From Bacillus sp. RO2 (GTDB lineage: Bacteria > Bacillota > Bacilli > Bacillales > Bacillaceae_I): 50,730 nucleotides of DNA. Both the position numbers and the translations under genes were made by a program. Each line of letters opens with the position of its first letter. Within the stretch, counting starts at the first letter, position 1. Positions 8,945 to 18,675 of the stretch are shown in pieces. The stretch is taken from NCBI RefSeq assembly GCF_012911845.1, contig NZ_JAAXCU010000040.1, positions 1 to 50,730 of the forward strand, given 5' to 3'. The notes under the pieces were generated by a model that was not told the origin of the DNA, searched no databases, and saw only the letters and a program-made list of their open reading frames with translations.

Positions 8945-9295
8945 TTAAAAGTCAATAAGTCCTAAGCTTATTTGAAGCGCCTCATCCACTTTGTCCATCA
9001 TCTCTTCGTCAAGATGAGTAATTTTGTCCGTTAATCTTTGTTTATCAATTGTTCGAATTTGTTCGAGCAAAATAACAGAGTCACGTTCAAAACCGTAACG
9101 CTTCGCATCAATTTCTACATGTGTTGGGAGTTTGGCTTTTTGGATTTGAGCAGTAATGGCAGCTACTATAACGGTCGGGCTAAATCGATTTCCGATATCA
9201 TTTTGGATGACAAGTACTGGTCGAACGCCTCCTTGCTCAGACCCAACAACCGGGGATAAATCAGCAAAATAAACGTCACCGCGTTTGACAATCAA
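8945..9295 (-). CDS. ndoA: EndoA/MazF endoribonuclease toxin
   Basis: A 116-aa MazF-family toxin. [20 protein letters not shown] and RPVLVIQND are the hallmark N-terminal segments. B. subtilis EndoA (MazF-bs), a very close relative, cuts RNA at UACAU. The antitoxin gene is directly upstream with a 4-bp gap. Both genes sit upstream of rsbR, as in B. subtilis and many other Bacillales. Confidence 0.97.
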   Translation of the reverse strand: MIVKRGDVYFADLSPVVGSEQGGVRPVLVIQNDIGNRFSPTVIVAAITAQIQKAKLPTHVEIDAKRYGFERDSVILLEQIRTIDKQRLTDKITHLDEEMMDKVDEALQISLGLIDF

Positions 9296-9299
9296 ATGA

Positions 9300-9581
9300 T
9301 TACCCCCCGCTAACTAAGCGTTCAACCGTATGCTCCGCCTCATATTCAGCCAAGAAAGCTTCAGATGCAATGTTTAGATTGATTTTAGACATTTCCATGT
9401 AGCCACGTCTCATGGACTCGCGAATCTGACGCTTTTTGCGCTCGCGAAGATACATCTTTGTTGCTTGAAAAATTAATTCATTTCGATTGCCGTTTTCTTG
9501 TTTTACCAAACCATCTAATTCCGACACTAAGTTTTGAGGTAATCGAATCAAGATTTCAGTTGTTGCGCTGGATTCAGACAC
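9300..9581 (-). CDS. ndoAI: EndoAI/MazE-type antitoxin
   Basis: A 93-aa antitoxin: a ribbon-helix-helix N-terminus ([19 protein letters not shown]) and a toxin-binding C-terminus ending [10 protein letters not shown]-like residues ([10 protein letters not shown]). The start is assigned to GTG 9581, 8 bp after GGAGG, giving VSESSATTE and the same length as the B. subtilis protein. A TTG 15 bp earlier overlaps the ribosome binding site and is unlikely. Confidence 0.93.
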   Translation of the reverse strand: MSESSATTEILIRLPQNLVSELDGLVKQENGNRNELIFQATKMYLRERKKRQIRESMRRGYMEMSKINLNIASEAFLAEYEAEHTVERLVSGG

Positions 9582-9726
9582 AGCATACACCTCCAAGAAC
9601 TACAGACACATAATACTATTCCATATTCCATAATACCATCATTGCTGTTAATTGCAAAGTCCATTTAGCGAATTCTTCTCTATTATCACTATATCATCCA
9701 TTTTTTATGCAGAAAATTACCATTTA

Positions 9727-10896
9727 CTATTCTAATGGTTTGTCTTGCAAATAGTTTCTCACTTCCATTATACTCCCATTGCGCCAAAACATGCGGGGTA
9801 CACGGTAACTGATCATACACGGCACCTCGTAGTTAATGGTATCAAGCTTTGCCGCGACATCGTTGGAGCTGATCTTCTTCCCGTCCTGTTCGCCTATAAG
9901 TGTCACTTTGGTACCAATTGGAAGTTCATGAGGCAATTTAATCATAAATTGATCCATGCAGATCCTTCCAACAATTGGAGCGAGTTTCCCGTCTACAAGA
10001 ATGTTCATTCCTTGCAATTTTCTGATCCAACCGTCTGCATAGCCAACAGGCACCGTTCCAATCCACTCTTCTTCTTTTGTAGTGTAGGTGGCTCCATAGC
10101 TGACGCTTTCGCCAATTGATAATTTTTTGACATGCACGAGTTTGGTATGCAAGGAAAAGGCCTCTTTTAAGGGAAAAGGTAACTCTGGTTCCATTTCCGG
10201 TGATGGCGTTAATCCATACATAGCAATCCCTACGCGCACCGCATTGAAGATCCTCTTTGGAAATCTCAGCGTTGTAGCACTGTTGCCGCAATGGATCATC
10301 GGAATGGCGTGTTGGTTTGTTATATGGTTCAGTAATGTGTGAAACCTCTCAAACTGTCGTTCCACATAATCTGATTGCAACTCATCCGCGGTAGCAAAGT
10401 GTGTGTAAATCCCTTCCATTTGCAGGTTTGGGGCTTTTTCAATCAACTCTACTATTTGCGTTACTTCTTCTTGTGTTCTCGCACCAATTCTTCCCATGCC
10501 AGTATCGAGTTTCAAATGCAGTTTCACTACTGCACTGCCGTGATAGGCAACACTAGCTTCCTCTATCCATTCTTGACGGAAAACCGTGAGCGTAATGTTT
10601 TCCTTAGCAGCAAGCGGGAGATCAGAAACCCTTGAAGCACCAAGCACAAGGATTGGTGCTGTTATTCCTTGCTGCCTTAAAGACATGGCCTCGTCCAAAA
10701 AGGATACAGCAAGATACTTCGCACCCGCTTCCAAAGCGACATTGGCAACTTGAGCATCTCCATGCCCATAAGCATTCGCCTTAACGACCGCAATCACCGT
10801 GACATCCTTTGTCACATGCTCCTGTATGGCTTGCACATTCTCATAAATACAATCCAAATCTACCTCAACCCACGTATCCCTATGAAAGCTCGACAT
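9727..10896 (-). CDS. alr: Alanine racemase
   Basis: A 389-aa fold type III PLP enzyme that makes D-alanine for peptidoglycan. The PLP lysine is Lys39 in AVVKANAYGHG; the catalytic tyrosine region is SYGATYTT; GRICMDQFM near the C-terminus is also typical. D-alanine made here feeds Ddl and MurF encoded at 18.9-21.6 kb. It follows the ydcC-like gene on the same strand with its own gap of about 190 bp. Confidence 0.97.
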   Translation of the reverse strand: MSSFHRDTWVEVDLDCIYENVQAIQEHVTKDVTVIAVVKANAYGHGDAQVANVALEAGAKYLAVSFLDEAMSLRQQGITAPILVLGASRVSDLPLAAKENITLTVFRQEWIEEASVAYHGSAVVKLHLKLDTGMGRIGARTQEEVTQIVELIEKAPNLQMEGIYTHFATADELQSDYVERQFERFHTLLNHITNQHAIPMIHCGNSATTLRFPKRIFNAVRVGIAMYGLTPSPEMEPELPFPLKEAFSLHTKLVHVKKLSIGESVSYGATYTTKEEEWIGTVPVGYADGWIRKLQGMNILVDGKLAPIVGRICMDQFMIKLPHELPIGTKVTLIGEQDGKKISSNDVAAKLDTINYEVPCMISYRVPRMFWRNGSIMEVRNYLQDKPLE

Positions 10897-11037
10897 CTAC
10901 CTAAGCACTTCCTTTACCAATCTACAACCTCAAATTAATATGTTCCTATCATAACGAAAAAATCCCCGAAAGTCATGTGAAGAAGGGCCCCTTCGACATG
11001 AAGAGCGAAAATCCTGTGGGGGTCTGACCCCTTTTCG

Positions 11038-11070
11038 CAAAAAAATACAGGCCCGTCTGCAACGGGCCTG
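11038..11070 (-). terminator. Intrinsic terminator of the ydcC-like gene
   Basis: Minus-strand CAGGCCCGT pairs with ACGGGCCTG around a short loop and is followed by TATTTTTTT. It lies 17 bp past the ydcC-like stop. A second short palindrome (GGGGTC-T-GACCCC, about 11020-11032) lies beyond it in the same gap before alr. Confidence 0.9.
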
Positions 11071-11086
11071 CTAGGTTGTTGTTTGG

Positions 11087-12118
11087 TTATTTGATGGCTG
11101 CGCCTTGGACGGAGCGGGCGACCATGAGCATTTCTTCTTGGGTGAGGTCTTTGGATGCAAGGGTGAAGTCCACGCCTTGGTAGGTCCATGTTAAGCTGTT
11201 TTCTGTCATCGCGCCGACTGTGAAGCCTAGGTCAGCTGGGTTACCGTTGACAAGTTGCGATGTCGGCACTTCCGAGTTACGCGCTTTCTCTTGGATCAAC
11301 GTGAAGGTCTTCGTGCCTTCATATGTCATGACGACACGTTTTCCATTAGCGGTTTCCACTACTGTTTCTTCTTTAAGGTCTGTACCTGCAGGCGTATCAA
11401 GCGGCGTCATGGCGGAAAACTCATCCGACTCTTCTGTAACAGGTCCAGATGCAGGGAGCTCCAAGCTTGCACGAGCACCAGTCATGTTCTTTTTCACATC
11501 AAATGCATCAGCGTCAAAGCTTGCATCAAATTTGAAATCAGAGAACTCTACAAGCACAAGTGGCTTTTTATCAGGATCCATCACTTTTACGGAAACTGGT
11601 GACAAATCTTTTTTGCTCAATGTAATTTCCTGTGTCGGAAGGAGCTTATTATTTTGGTAGTTCGTTTTCGTTTCGAATACATAATGTTCTTCTGTCGCAG
11701 TGAACGTTGCTTCCGGGTCATTCTTGATGTCATTTACAAGTGATTCAAACAGATAGGCTTGGCTGCTGTTTTGCGGCCATTCGCTGTGGAAACGGAAGCT
11801 TTTGTTCAGCGCCGGCGTCAAAACGAATACACCCTCATCATTCCGGATGATGATCTGACTTTGATCCTTTTCCGCATTTTTCAAATTCACTTTGTAATAG
11901 TTCGGTTTGTTATGCCCGATTTGCACCTCGTACACTTGTGGTTCCGCACCAGTTTGAAGGGTCATTTTCGCATTCGATTCGTACCCTTTCATCTCTTCAA
12001 CTTTCGCACTAAGAGAAGCTGTTACATCTTCTTTCGATTTTGTACCGCACCCTGCGAGAACAAGGATACTCACAAGGCCAACCACTACCAATAGCCATGC
12101 TTTTCTCAAATTATTCAT
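11087..12118 (-). CDS. LolA-like lipoprotein (YdcC family)
   Basis: A 343-aa predicted lipoprotein with a lipobox VLAGC at about residue 24 after a hydrophobic signal. The body resembles outer-membrane lipoprotein-sorting-protein folds (LolA/DUF4367-type), as in B. subtilis YdcC, a sporulation-associated lipoprotein between alr and acpS. I choose ATG 12118 (MNNLRKAW), which has GAAGG 8 bp upstream; the ATG five codons earlier has no ribosome binding site. The substrate is unknown. Confidence 0.85.
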   Translation of the reverse strand: MNNLRKAWLLVVVGLVSILVLAGCGTKSKEDVTASLSAKVEEMKGYESNAKMTLQTGAEPQVYEVQIGHNKPNYYKVNLKNAEKDQSQIIIRNDEGVFVLTPALNKSFRFHSEWPQNSSQAYLFESLVNDIKNDPEATFTATEEHYVFETKTNYQNNKLLPTQEITLSKKDLSPVSVKVMDPDKKPLVLVEFSDFKFDASFDADAFDVKKNMTGARASLELPASGPVTEESDEFSAMTPLDTPAGTDLKEETVVETANGKRVVMTYEGTKTFTLIQEKARNSEVPTSQLVNGNPADLGFTVGAMTENSLTWTYQGVDFTLASKDLTQEEMLMVARSVQGAAIK

Positions 12119-12272
12119 CCCCTTTGCCTTCATTACATGATTATCTTAGAGAAAAGTGAGAGTGCAGAGATACCGGACCATCCTTTATGACGCAGGTTGG
12201 CTGGAGCTCTACTTGTACACCTTGTCTCCTTTCTGAACTATGTATATGAGCAAGCTTTGGGGAATATGCAGA

Positions 12273-12638
12273 CTAGCTTGACAAGCTTTCGATAATTACT
12301 TGCGCGATGGCGTATTGTTCACTATGAGATATGGACAGGTGAACATTACTTTCTGCCATGTGTGGCTCAGAAAAATACGGCCTCCCTTTTTCTGTAGACA
12401 CAATTGTCATGTCTTGAAAACTTAATTCTTTCCCAATCCCGGTTCCTTTCGCTTTAGAAAAGGCCTCCTTTGCAGCAAAGCGACCTGCAAGGAATTCCAC
12501 TTTTCGTTTCTCACTAAGCGTAAAAAATCTTTCTTTCTCTAGCGGTGTGAGGATACGGTCCACAAAGCTGGGCTGGCGATTCATCAATTTCTCTATGCGG
12601 GCAAGATCCACAATGTCTACTCCAGTTCCGATAATCAT
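12273..12638 (-). CDS. acpS: Holo-[acyl-carrier-protein] synthase AcpS
   Basis: A 121-aa 4'-phosphopantetheinyl transferase that activates ACP for fatty acid synthesis. Signature motifs are [13 protein letters not shown] at the N-terminus, with the metal-binding Asp, and [14 protein letters not shown] near residue 58. The start is ATG 12638 (MIIGTG), with AGAGGT 10 bp upstream; the upstream in-frame ATG adds seven residues with no family match. It is divergent from the rhomboid gene. Confidence 0.96.
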   Translation of the reverse strand: MIIGTGVDIVDLARIEKLMNRQPSFVDRILTPLEKERFFTLSEKRKVEFLAGRFAAKEAFSKAKGTGIGKELSFQDMTIVSTEKGRPYFSEPHMAESNVHLSISHSEQYAIAQVIIESLSS

Positions 12639-12756
12639 ACTTTGACCAACCTCTTTCATATAGTAATGATATATTTTCTGATTCTCTTAAAAAGACTTTT
12701 CAGTGCCAACATGGTAATCTGAAAAGAGCCTATTTAAAGAAGAAAGGGTGAAGCGG

Positions 12757-13470
12757 ATGTTCGTCCGAACGGAAAACTTTCGTACTTTTAGAAGATTATA
12801 TCCTATTATTACCACAATTGTTGCCATCCATCTTATTCTTTGGCTGGTTGTCCAATTCTCTTCAACCGTTCTTAATCTCACAATCGGATTCAATTTGCTT
12901 ATATGGCAAGGAGAGTGGTGGCGGCTAGTTACTCCTATTTTTCTACACGCCAGTCTGACTCACTTCTTATTTAACTCCCTGTCGCTCGTCCTGTTCGGAC
13001 CTGCCGTAGAGCGGATGCTAGGAAAAGTGAAATTCATCATTTTTTATTTACTTGGTGGAATTATAGCCAACGTCGCCACCCTACTATTAAAACCTGACCT
13101 GTACAATCATCTTGGAGCTTCTGGTGCCATCTTTGCGATTTTCGGCCTCTATTTTTATATGGTGTTCCTGCGACCAGACCTATTGGATCGAGCAAATTCC
13201 CAAGTTATCTTAACCATTCTAGGAATCGGGCTTGTAATGACCTTCCTGAACTCCAATATAAATGTGATTGCCCACTTATTCGGATTCTTGGCCGGTACCG
13301 TTTTAGCACCTTTCTTCTTAGGAAGAGGGGCCGCTACATCACCAAGATCGTTACGCGCTATATTTCCTAACATCGGCAGACCCAGCGCACCGAGGAGCGG
13401 AAAGCAAAACATTTTTTGGATTGTGTTAGTCGTATTAGTGCTGATTGGGATACTTTCACGGTTTATGTAA
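12757..13470 (+). CDS. Rhomboid-family intramembrane serine protease (YdcA-like)
   Basis: A 237-aa protein with six or more hydrophobic segments. The catalytic serine is in GASGAIFAIFG, the catalytic histidine in NVIAHLFGFLAG, and HASLTHFLFN carries the oxyanion-side histidine. ATG 12757 (MFVRTENFRT) is chosen because AAAGGGTG is 8 bp upstream; the GTG three codons earlier overlaps that site. Substrates are unknown. The location between acpS and ydbT matches ydcA in B. subtilis. Confidence 0.92.
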   Translation: MFVRTENFRTFRRLYPIITTIVAIHLILWLVVQFSSTVLNLTIGFNLLIWQGEWWRLVTPIFLHASLTHFLFNSLSLVLFGPAVERMLGKVKFIIFYLLGGIIANVATLLLKPDLYNHLGASGAIFAIFGLYFYMVFLRPDLLDRANSQVILTILGIGLVMTFLNSNINVIAHLFGFLAGTVLAPFFLGRGAATSPRSLRAIFPNIGRPSAPRSGKQNIFWIVLVVLVLIGILSRFM

Positions 13471-13488
13471 CTCTATTTCCAAAAACAA

Positions 13489-13530
13489 AAGCAAGGGTTG
13501 TCACATCACATGACATCTCCTTGCTTTTTT
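13489..13530 (+). terminator. Terminator between the rhomboid gene and ydbT
   Basis: AAGCAAGG pairs with CCTTGCTT around a loop that itself contains TGTCA/TGACA, followed by TTTT on the plus strand. The A-run on the other side would also serve the minus strand, but there it overlaps the last codons of ydbT. Confidence 0.7.
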
Positions 13531-15002
13531 GCATAAGAATACCACTCATAGATCCGTTCCCCATCATCCTGCTCCACGTCCACCACTTGAAAGTTCTTCC
13601 CTCCAAGTCCAGTTTTAATGGCAGCTTTAATCGTAAACAGCTTTCTTTTCCCTTGAAAGAAAGATTCTCTCAGTTCAAAAGACTGAATCCTTTTTTTACG
13701 GACGAGAACAGTATTTTTACTAAGATGGCGGTAAGAAAGTTGCAATTGCTCCTTGCCAACAGCCCACCCCGCCGTTTTATATTGGCTGTATCCTAATAAA
13801 CCGCCAATCACTACAGAAAGAAAGGCAACATATCCATATGGCTGAAAAAAATAGGCAATTGGAACAGAAAGTAGTAATGCCGGCACCATCAGGCGGACAA
13901 GATAGCGAATCATCGACCTCTTTGGAAGACCGTGAACACTTTTTGTAAGCATGTACGAAGGGACGAACGCCTTCAAGTGTGCTTCCACATCAGAGACCTT
14001 CAACAACGGAAAAAGAATCGTGGAAAAATCAGATTCCTTTCCTCCCGAGCTTCCTGCACTCTCCACATAAACGGTGGCGTAGCCGAAAGGTTGTCTTAAG
14101 AGGTTTTGTGAAATTCTTATCGCCTGTATTCTTTTCAGAGAAATCGTTAATTGCCGCTTTTCAATAATCCCTCTGGAGATCAGCAGCTCATCGTCATCTT
14201 TAACAACAGTGAAGTTACCGTATTTAAACATGGTCATCACAATAGAAATTAGCCAAGACAGAAACAATACCACAAAAACGATGGAAGCAATCAAGTACAC
14301 ACTCGTTTGCAAGACCATCCCGAAACGGTCGATGATATCCTCATATGGAACAAACTGATCGAATTGGGAAGTAAACGCGATGACTGCTGACAGCACAACA
14401 CCAATCCCCCCTGAAGTAGTTCCCAAAATAAAGAGTGTTTTCCAGGATGCTTTATATGTCGGCTTTTCAACAGGCGCCACGCTTGGTTCTTGCTGAACAG
14501 GCAGCTTTGGTCCATATACATCAGCGTTTTCGCGCACTGCTTCCGCTTTATTTTTGTAATACAATAAAGACTCCCTCAGTCTGCTTGCCTCTTCCTTTGT
14601 CACAGCAGTCAAACTTGCTTCGGCTTCTGCTCCCCCACCAGCTGTTTCAATTTGCACTTTTACTAGACCGAAGAACCGTTGCACAAGCCCTTCCGAAGTA
14701 TCCAAAGTCTGAATTCTCTCTTGCGGAATGAAACGACGCTTTCTCACAAAAACACCATATTCCATCCGGAGCTCTCCGTCTTCTATCCAATAATAAAATC
14801 GATACCAAGAAACCACACCGATTGCGATTAACCCCGCGAACCACAAAATCATTACAGCTATGTAAATAATCCCGAAAAAGCCTTCTCCAGAACTGCTTCC
14901 AAAAAATACGAAAATAATAATTGGAAACAATAGTTCACGCAGTTGTTTGAAAAAAGCTACAACAATGGCGGCAGGATGCATCCTCTTTTTTTCAGACATC
15001 AT
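13506..15002 (-). CDS. ydbT: PH-like domain membrane protein YdbT
   Basis: A 498-aa membrane protein with bacterial PH (bPH2/DUF304) domains. Hydrophobic pairs occur near residues 20-65, 190-255 and 365-410, each followed by a beta-rich PH segment with the RxxxIPxERIQ-like pattern (RRFIPQERIQTLD, RQLTISLKRIQAI, TVLVRKKRIQSFE). Its ATG overlaps the ydbS stop by 11 bp, so the two form one unit. In B. subtilis YdbS/YdbT contribute to resistance to a Bacillus amyloliquefaciens antimicrobial; the mechanism is unknown. Confidence 0.9.
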   Translation of the reverse strand: MMSEKKRMHPAAIVVAFFKQLRELLFPIIIFVFFGSSSGEGFFGIIYIAVMILWFAGLIAIGVVSWYRFYYWIEDGELRMEYGVFVRKRRFIPQERIQTLDTSEGLVQRFFGLVKVQIETAGGGAEAEASLTAVTKEEASRLRESLLYYKNKAEAVRENADVYGPKLPVQQEPSVAPVEKPTYKASWKTLFILGTTSGGIGVVLSAVIAFTSQFDQFVPYEDIIDRFGMVLQTSVYLIASIVFVVLFLSWLISIVMTMFKYGNFTVVKDDDELLISRGIIEKRQLTISLKRIQAIRISQNLLRQPFGYATVYVESAGSSGGKESDFSTILFPLLKVSDVEAHLKAFVPSYMLTKSVHGLPKRSMIRYLVRLMVPALLLSVPIAYFFQPYGYVAFLSVVIGGLLGYSQYKTAGWAVGKEQLQLSYRHLSKNTVLVRKKRIQSFELRESFFQGKRKLFTIKAAIKTGLGGKNFQVVDVEQDDGERIYEWYSYAKKQGDVM

Positions 15003-15471
15003 CTTCTGTCACCCTTGCCAGCCTTGATATGTAATCCCTGACCTGGTCTGCCTGCTCTTCATCAAGAGCCGGTATTTCATGAATGGTCGCCGCTGTTGAA
15101 ATGAGAACGGTTGAGAGATGAAATTTTTTTAAAATTGGGCCCTGACGCGTATCTACATGCTGCACACGAACCATCGGCACCAAGGTTCTTTTTTTGATAA
15201 AAATACCATGTTGCAAATCAATTTCATGTTCATGTACTTCAAATCGCCAACGCTTCCATTGCATCGCTGGGAAAATAACGACAGTAAATAAGAAAATGAG
15301 TACAACAAGCGCTCCCGCTATCAGCAGTGTCCACCAAGGGAATTCGAAGGAACGTTGTATAAACCAAAATCCCACAAATAGCAGGACGTAAAATAAGGAA
15401 TTCAACGCGGCGGAGATCCTCCATACCGACAATGCTTTTCTATCTATCATCTGTTTAGGCTCCGGCCTCAT
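14992..15471 (-). CDS. ydbS: PH-like domain membrane protein YdbS
   Basis: A 159-aa protein with two transmembrane segments (about 20-75) and one bPH2 domain containing KKRTLVPMVRVQHVDTRQG. Start ATG 15471 (MRPEPKQ) has GGAGGG 7 bp upstream; the GTG five codons earlier lies inside that site. It is a partner of ydbT, with overlapping genes. Confidence 0.9.
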   Translation of the reverse strand: MRPEPKQMIDRKALSVWRISAALNSLFYVLLFVGFWFIQRSFEFPWWTLLIAGALVVLIFLFTVVIFPAMQWKRWRFEVHEHEIDLQHGIFIKKRTLVPMVRVQHVDTRQGPILKKFHLSTVLISTAATIHEIPALDEEQADQVRDYISRLARVTEDDV

Positions 15472-15544
15472 TTGCTCTCCCTCCACTTCGTGTTCTAGTT
15501 GTCGCTTTACCTAGTATACTATGGATGTCCTCTGTTGGAAAATT

Positions 15545-16516
15545 CTATTTAATTTTGAAGGACGCTCCGTCGATAATTTCTATTTCAGCATAATTTTTCA
15601 TCTCTTCCATCAGCTTAAAAAGTGCTTCATCCTTTTTCTTTGCCTCGATCATGCAATGGATCTCCGCCACACTTCCTTTAATAGGCTGAAGGAAATCCAT
15701 AAACATTTTCGGATCCACATAATCAGCATGAGCACGAAAGTTTTTTTCGTCTCTTGGGCTAGATATATGCATCTTTACAGGTAGTGAAGAATGCTCCCAA
15801 GTCTGTATCACTCGTCCCCAATCTTTCTCCCATCCCTCTGCTTCCTCTTCAAAGTGGGCAAGGTGATGATGGTAATCAAAAACTAGTGGTACATTTAGTT
15901 TTTCACAAACATATAAAGCATCACGCAAGTGGAAAGTTGTATCATCATTTTCAAGTATCAGCATTTCCTGGATTGGTTGCGGTACAAGCGCAAAGTTATG
16001 AATAAATTGTTCAAGTGCCAGCTCCCTATCATCATACCCACCTCCAATATGGAGGACACACCGATGTTGTGTAGGTACACTCATTCCTTTTAAAAGAGAA
16101 AGGTGCATACTGAGCGTCTTGATGGTCTGGTTGATGATATCTTTGTTTTTAGAATTGAGCAGCACAAAATGATCGGGATGGAAATCTACCCGCATCGGGT
16201 TCGCTTCAATATAGTCACCTATTTCGGACAAGATATCTTTAAGCGGCCGCATGAACTTCCAGTCTTTCACTTCTTCATGGTTAGCGAGCGGAATTAGTTT
16301 GGAGCTGAACCGGAAAAATCGAATATCGTTTGCGACATTGTGCTTAAGCAGACGCAAACAATTTTCAAGGTTTTCAACTGATATGCGTTCAAGCTTTTCA
16401 ATCGCCGCTTCCCGATCCTTAATTTTGCTGAACTGGGCATAGGTCATCGTTTTAGACGGGGAGGCGTTGGTAAGCTGTACGCTCATGGCGACATAGCCGA
16501 GTTTTACGATGGTCAT
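15545..16516 (-). CDS. uvsE: UV DNA damage endonuclease UvsE/UVDE
   Basis: A 323-aa TIM-barrel endonuclease of the UVDE family that nicks 5' to UV photoproducts. Family segments are LGYVAMSVQL, FFRFSSKLIPLANH, RVDFHPDHFVLLNS, HIGGGYDDRE, LENDD and FDYHHHLAH, which together supply metal ligands. In B. subtilis the homologue YwjD is elsewhere on the chromosome, so its place between ydbS and cshA is a local rearrangement or insertion. It would act alongside spore or vegetative UV repair. Confidence 0.94.
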   Translation of the reverse strand: MTIVKLGYVAMSVQLTNASPSKTMTYAQFSKIKDREAAIEKLERISVENLENCLRLLKHNVANDIRFFRFSSKLIPLANHEEVKDWKFMRPLKDILSEIGDYIEANPMRVDFHPDHFVLLNSKNKDIINQTIKTLSMHLSLLKGMSVPTQHRCVLHIGGGYDDRELALEQFIHNFALVPQPIQEMLILENDDTTFHLRDALYVCEKLNVPLVFDYHHHLAHFEEEAEGWEKDWGRVIQTWEHSSLPVKMHISSPRDEKNFRAHADYVDPKMFMDFLQPIKGSVAEIHCMIEAKKKDEALFKLMEEMKNYAEIEIIDGASFKIK

Positions 16517-16681
16517 GGGTGAGGGAACCTCCTTTTGGTTGAGAATTGGTTAGAGGTAGTATGCCCAAGTGTGGTGGGTTTTGTTCTTTTTTGGGGATTG
16601 GGTTGGGTGAGATGGTTAGGGTTAGAGGAATATATGGAAAATATATGGATTCTATTGGACAGTTTACTTGGTTTCTGTGGT

Positions 16682-16970
16682 CGTTCGGGCTTATAGAGCT
16701 TTTCTATTAGACACTTCACCCTGTTTTCTTCACCGTTCGGGCTTATAGAACCGTTCTATTAGACATTTCCCACGGTTTTCTTCACCGTTCGGGCTTATAG
16801 AACCGTTCTATTAGACATTTTCCACGGTTTTCTTCACCGTTCGGGCTTATAGAACCGTTCTATTAGACACTTCACCCTATTTTCTTCGCCGATAGGGCTT
16901 ACAGAGCCGTTCTATTAGACATTTCCCACTGTTTTCTTCGCCGTTCGGGCTTATAGAGCGCCCTACTACC
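16682..16970. repeat. 52-bp tandem repeat, about 5.5 units
   Basis: Units start at 16682, 16734, 16786, 16838, 16890 and 16942 with an exact 52-bp step; the last is partial, and a decayed half unit (TTCTATTGGACA) precedes at about 16649. Each unit begins CGTTCGGGCTTATAG, continues through a TAGAAC-C-GTTCTA inverted repeat, then TTAGACA and a GTTTTCTTC tail. The period is not a multiple of three and no long frame runs through it. It fills the 540-bp gap between uvsE and cshA. Confidence 0.95.
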
Positions 16971-17056
16971 AAGCCCCACCCCACCACACAACAAAAAAGC
17001 CCGAAAACCAACCAGTAATCCCAGTCAGTTCTCGAGCATTCTTAAGTGAAAGTTAA

Positions 17057-18574
17057 TTATACGCGCTCTTTACGAGAAGAACGTTTGTAGCCTTGGCGTT
17101 TTGCGTTTGCGTCTCTTGAACCAGATCCGCCACCTGGCTTGCCGCCACGGTTATCGGAGCGTTTGTTGTTCCAGCCGCCTTTACGGTCGCCGCTCTTTCC
17201 GCCACCACGGTTGCGGTCGCCACCACGGCCACCACCGCCGCCGCCTCTTCTTGAGTGCATTGGAGCTTCTTCAGTAAGACGGATTGGAGTTTCGTCCGGC
17301 TCTTTTGTGAACAATTTCAGAGCTGCAGATACAAGTGTTACTGCATCGTGCTCTTCTAATAATTGTTCTGCTGCATTGCGGTAGAAACCAAGGTTTTTCG
17401 CTTCAACAGCTTGCGTTAATTTTTCCATGGACATCTTTTGTTGGCCTTCTAGTGCTTCGTCTAGAGTTGGTGCCTTCATTTTGTCCATTTTACGTTTTGT
17501 TACACGTTCTACATGGTGCAAGTAGCTAACTTCACGAGGGCTAACGAATGTGATCGCCAATCCGCTTTTACCAGCACGACCTGTACGTCCAATACGGTGA
17601 ACATAGCTTTCAGGGTCTTGTGGAATGTCGAAGTTGTATACATGTGTAACACCAGAGATATCTAGTCCACGAGCAGCTACGTCTGTTGCAACAAGTACAT
17701 CGATGGAACCTTCTTTAAACTTGCGAAGTACGCTCATACGCTTCGCTTGAGAAAGGTCACCGTGGATTCCTTCTGCAGAATATCCACGCACGTTCAATGC
17801 GTCAGACAGCTCATCTACACGGCGCTTTGTACGACCGAAGATGATCGCAAGCTCTGGAGATTGAATGTCAAGAAGACGAGTCAAAGTATCGAACTTCTTC
17901 TTTTCCGGAACTTCCACGTAGTATTGTTGGATGTTGGAAACTGTTACTTCTTTCGCTTTTACCTTTACACTTACAGGCTCGCTCATGAAACGCTCAGCGA
18001 TTGCACGGATAGGTGCAGGCATTGTAGCAGAGAAAAGTAATGTTTGTTTTTGTTCTGGTGTTTCAGCAAGGATTTTTTCGATATCCTCGATGAATCCCAT
18101 GTTTAGCATTTCATCTGCCTCATCAAGAACAACCGTGTTCACATTTTGAAGACGAAGTGTCTTACGGTTGATATGGTCAAGTAGACGACCTGGTGTACCA
18201 ACAACAATGTGAGGGTTCTTTTTCAATGAACGAATTTGTCTGCTGATGTCCTGTCCTCCGAATACGGAAAGAACACGAGCACGTTTATGATAAGAAGCTT
18301 TATAAATTTCTTCAGCAACCTGGATAGCTAATTCACGAGTCGGTGCGATAACGATACCTTGAATAGAGTCATTTTTCACATCAACATTTTCAAGCAATGG
18401 AAGACCGAATGCAATCGTTTTACCTGTACCTGTTTGAGCTTGACCGATAACATCTTTACCAGTTAACGCAACAGGAATTGTTTCAGATTGAATAGGGGTA
18501 GCCTCTTCAAACCCCATTCTGTCGATAGACTTCATAATATCTTCTGATAAACCTAAATCTTTAAATAACGCCAA
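17057..18574 (-). CDS. cshA: DEAD-box RNA helicase CshA
   Basis: A 505-aa DEAD-box helicase. Motifs in order: Q motif (FEEATPIQ), I AQTGTGKT, Ia [14 protein letters not shown] in [52 protein letters not shown]. The C-terminus (430-505) is a Gly/Arg/Asn-rich tail. In B. subtilis CshA joins RNA polymerase, the RNA degradosome and cold adaptation. The start is TTG 18574, with GGAG 10 bp upstream and the closest fit to homologues. Confidence 0.96.
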   Translation of the reverse strand: MALFKDLGLSEDIMKSIDRMGFEEATPIQSETIPVALTGKDVIGQAQTGTGKTIAFGLPLLENVDVKNDSIQGIVIAPTRELAIQVAEEIYKASYHKRARVLSVFGGQDISRQIRSLKKNPHIVVGTPGRLLDHINRKTLRLQNVNTVVLDEADEMLNMGFIEDIEKILAETPEQKQTLLFSATMPAPIRAIAERFMSEPVSVKVKAKEVTVSNIQQYYVEVPEKKKFDTLTRLLDIQSPELAIIFGRTKRRVDELSDALNVRGYSAEGIHGDLSQAKRMSVLRKFKEGSIDVLVATDVAARGLDISGVTHVYNFDIPQDPESYVHRIGRTGRAGKSGLAITFVSPREVSYLHHVERVTKRKMDKMKAPTLDEALEGQQKMSMEKLTQAVEAKNLGFYRNAAEQLLEEHDAVTLVSAALKLFTKEPDETPIRLTEEAPMHSRRGGGGGGRGGDRNRGGGKSGDRKGGWNNKRSDNRGGKPGGGSGSRDANAKRQGYKRSSRKERV

Positions 18575-18609
18575 ATTATTCCTACTCCTTTATCTATACA
18601 AATTAATAA

Positions 18610-18639
18610 ATTAGGCACGCGTCTGGGCGCTTGCCTAAT
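18610..18639 (-). promoter_or_regulatory. Leader hairpin of cshA
   Basis: Minus-strand ATTAGGCA pairs perfectly with TGCCTAAT around a 14-nt GC-rich loop, followed by TTATTAATTTG. It lies between the predicted promoter and the TTG start, so it is in the 5' untranslated region. It could be an attenuator or a cold-responsive leader structure; the following U run is too interrupted for a confident terminator call. Confidence 0.55.
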
Positions 18640-18675
18640 CTTTATAAGTAGACATTATTAAACACATTACCTGTT

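Noticed and set aside
8945-9581. MazEF pair as an accessory or mobile toxin-antitoxin module
   Set aside because: ndoAI-ndoA lies here in its conserved chromosomal place upstream of rsbR; no mobility signs are present.
9727-10896. T-box or other amino acid riboswitch at alr
   Set aside because: No T-box words or long structured leader were seen upstream.
13416-13796. A 126-residue plus-strand frame after the rhomboid gene
   Set aside because: It overlaps the terminator and runs antisense to ydbT; no family resemblance.
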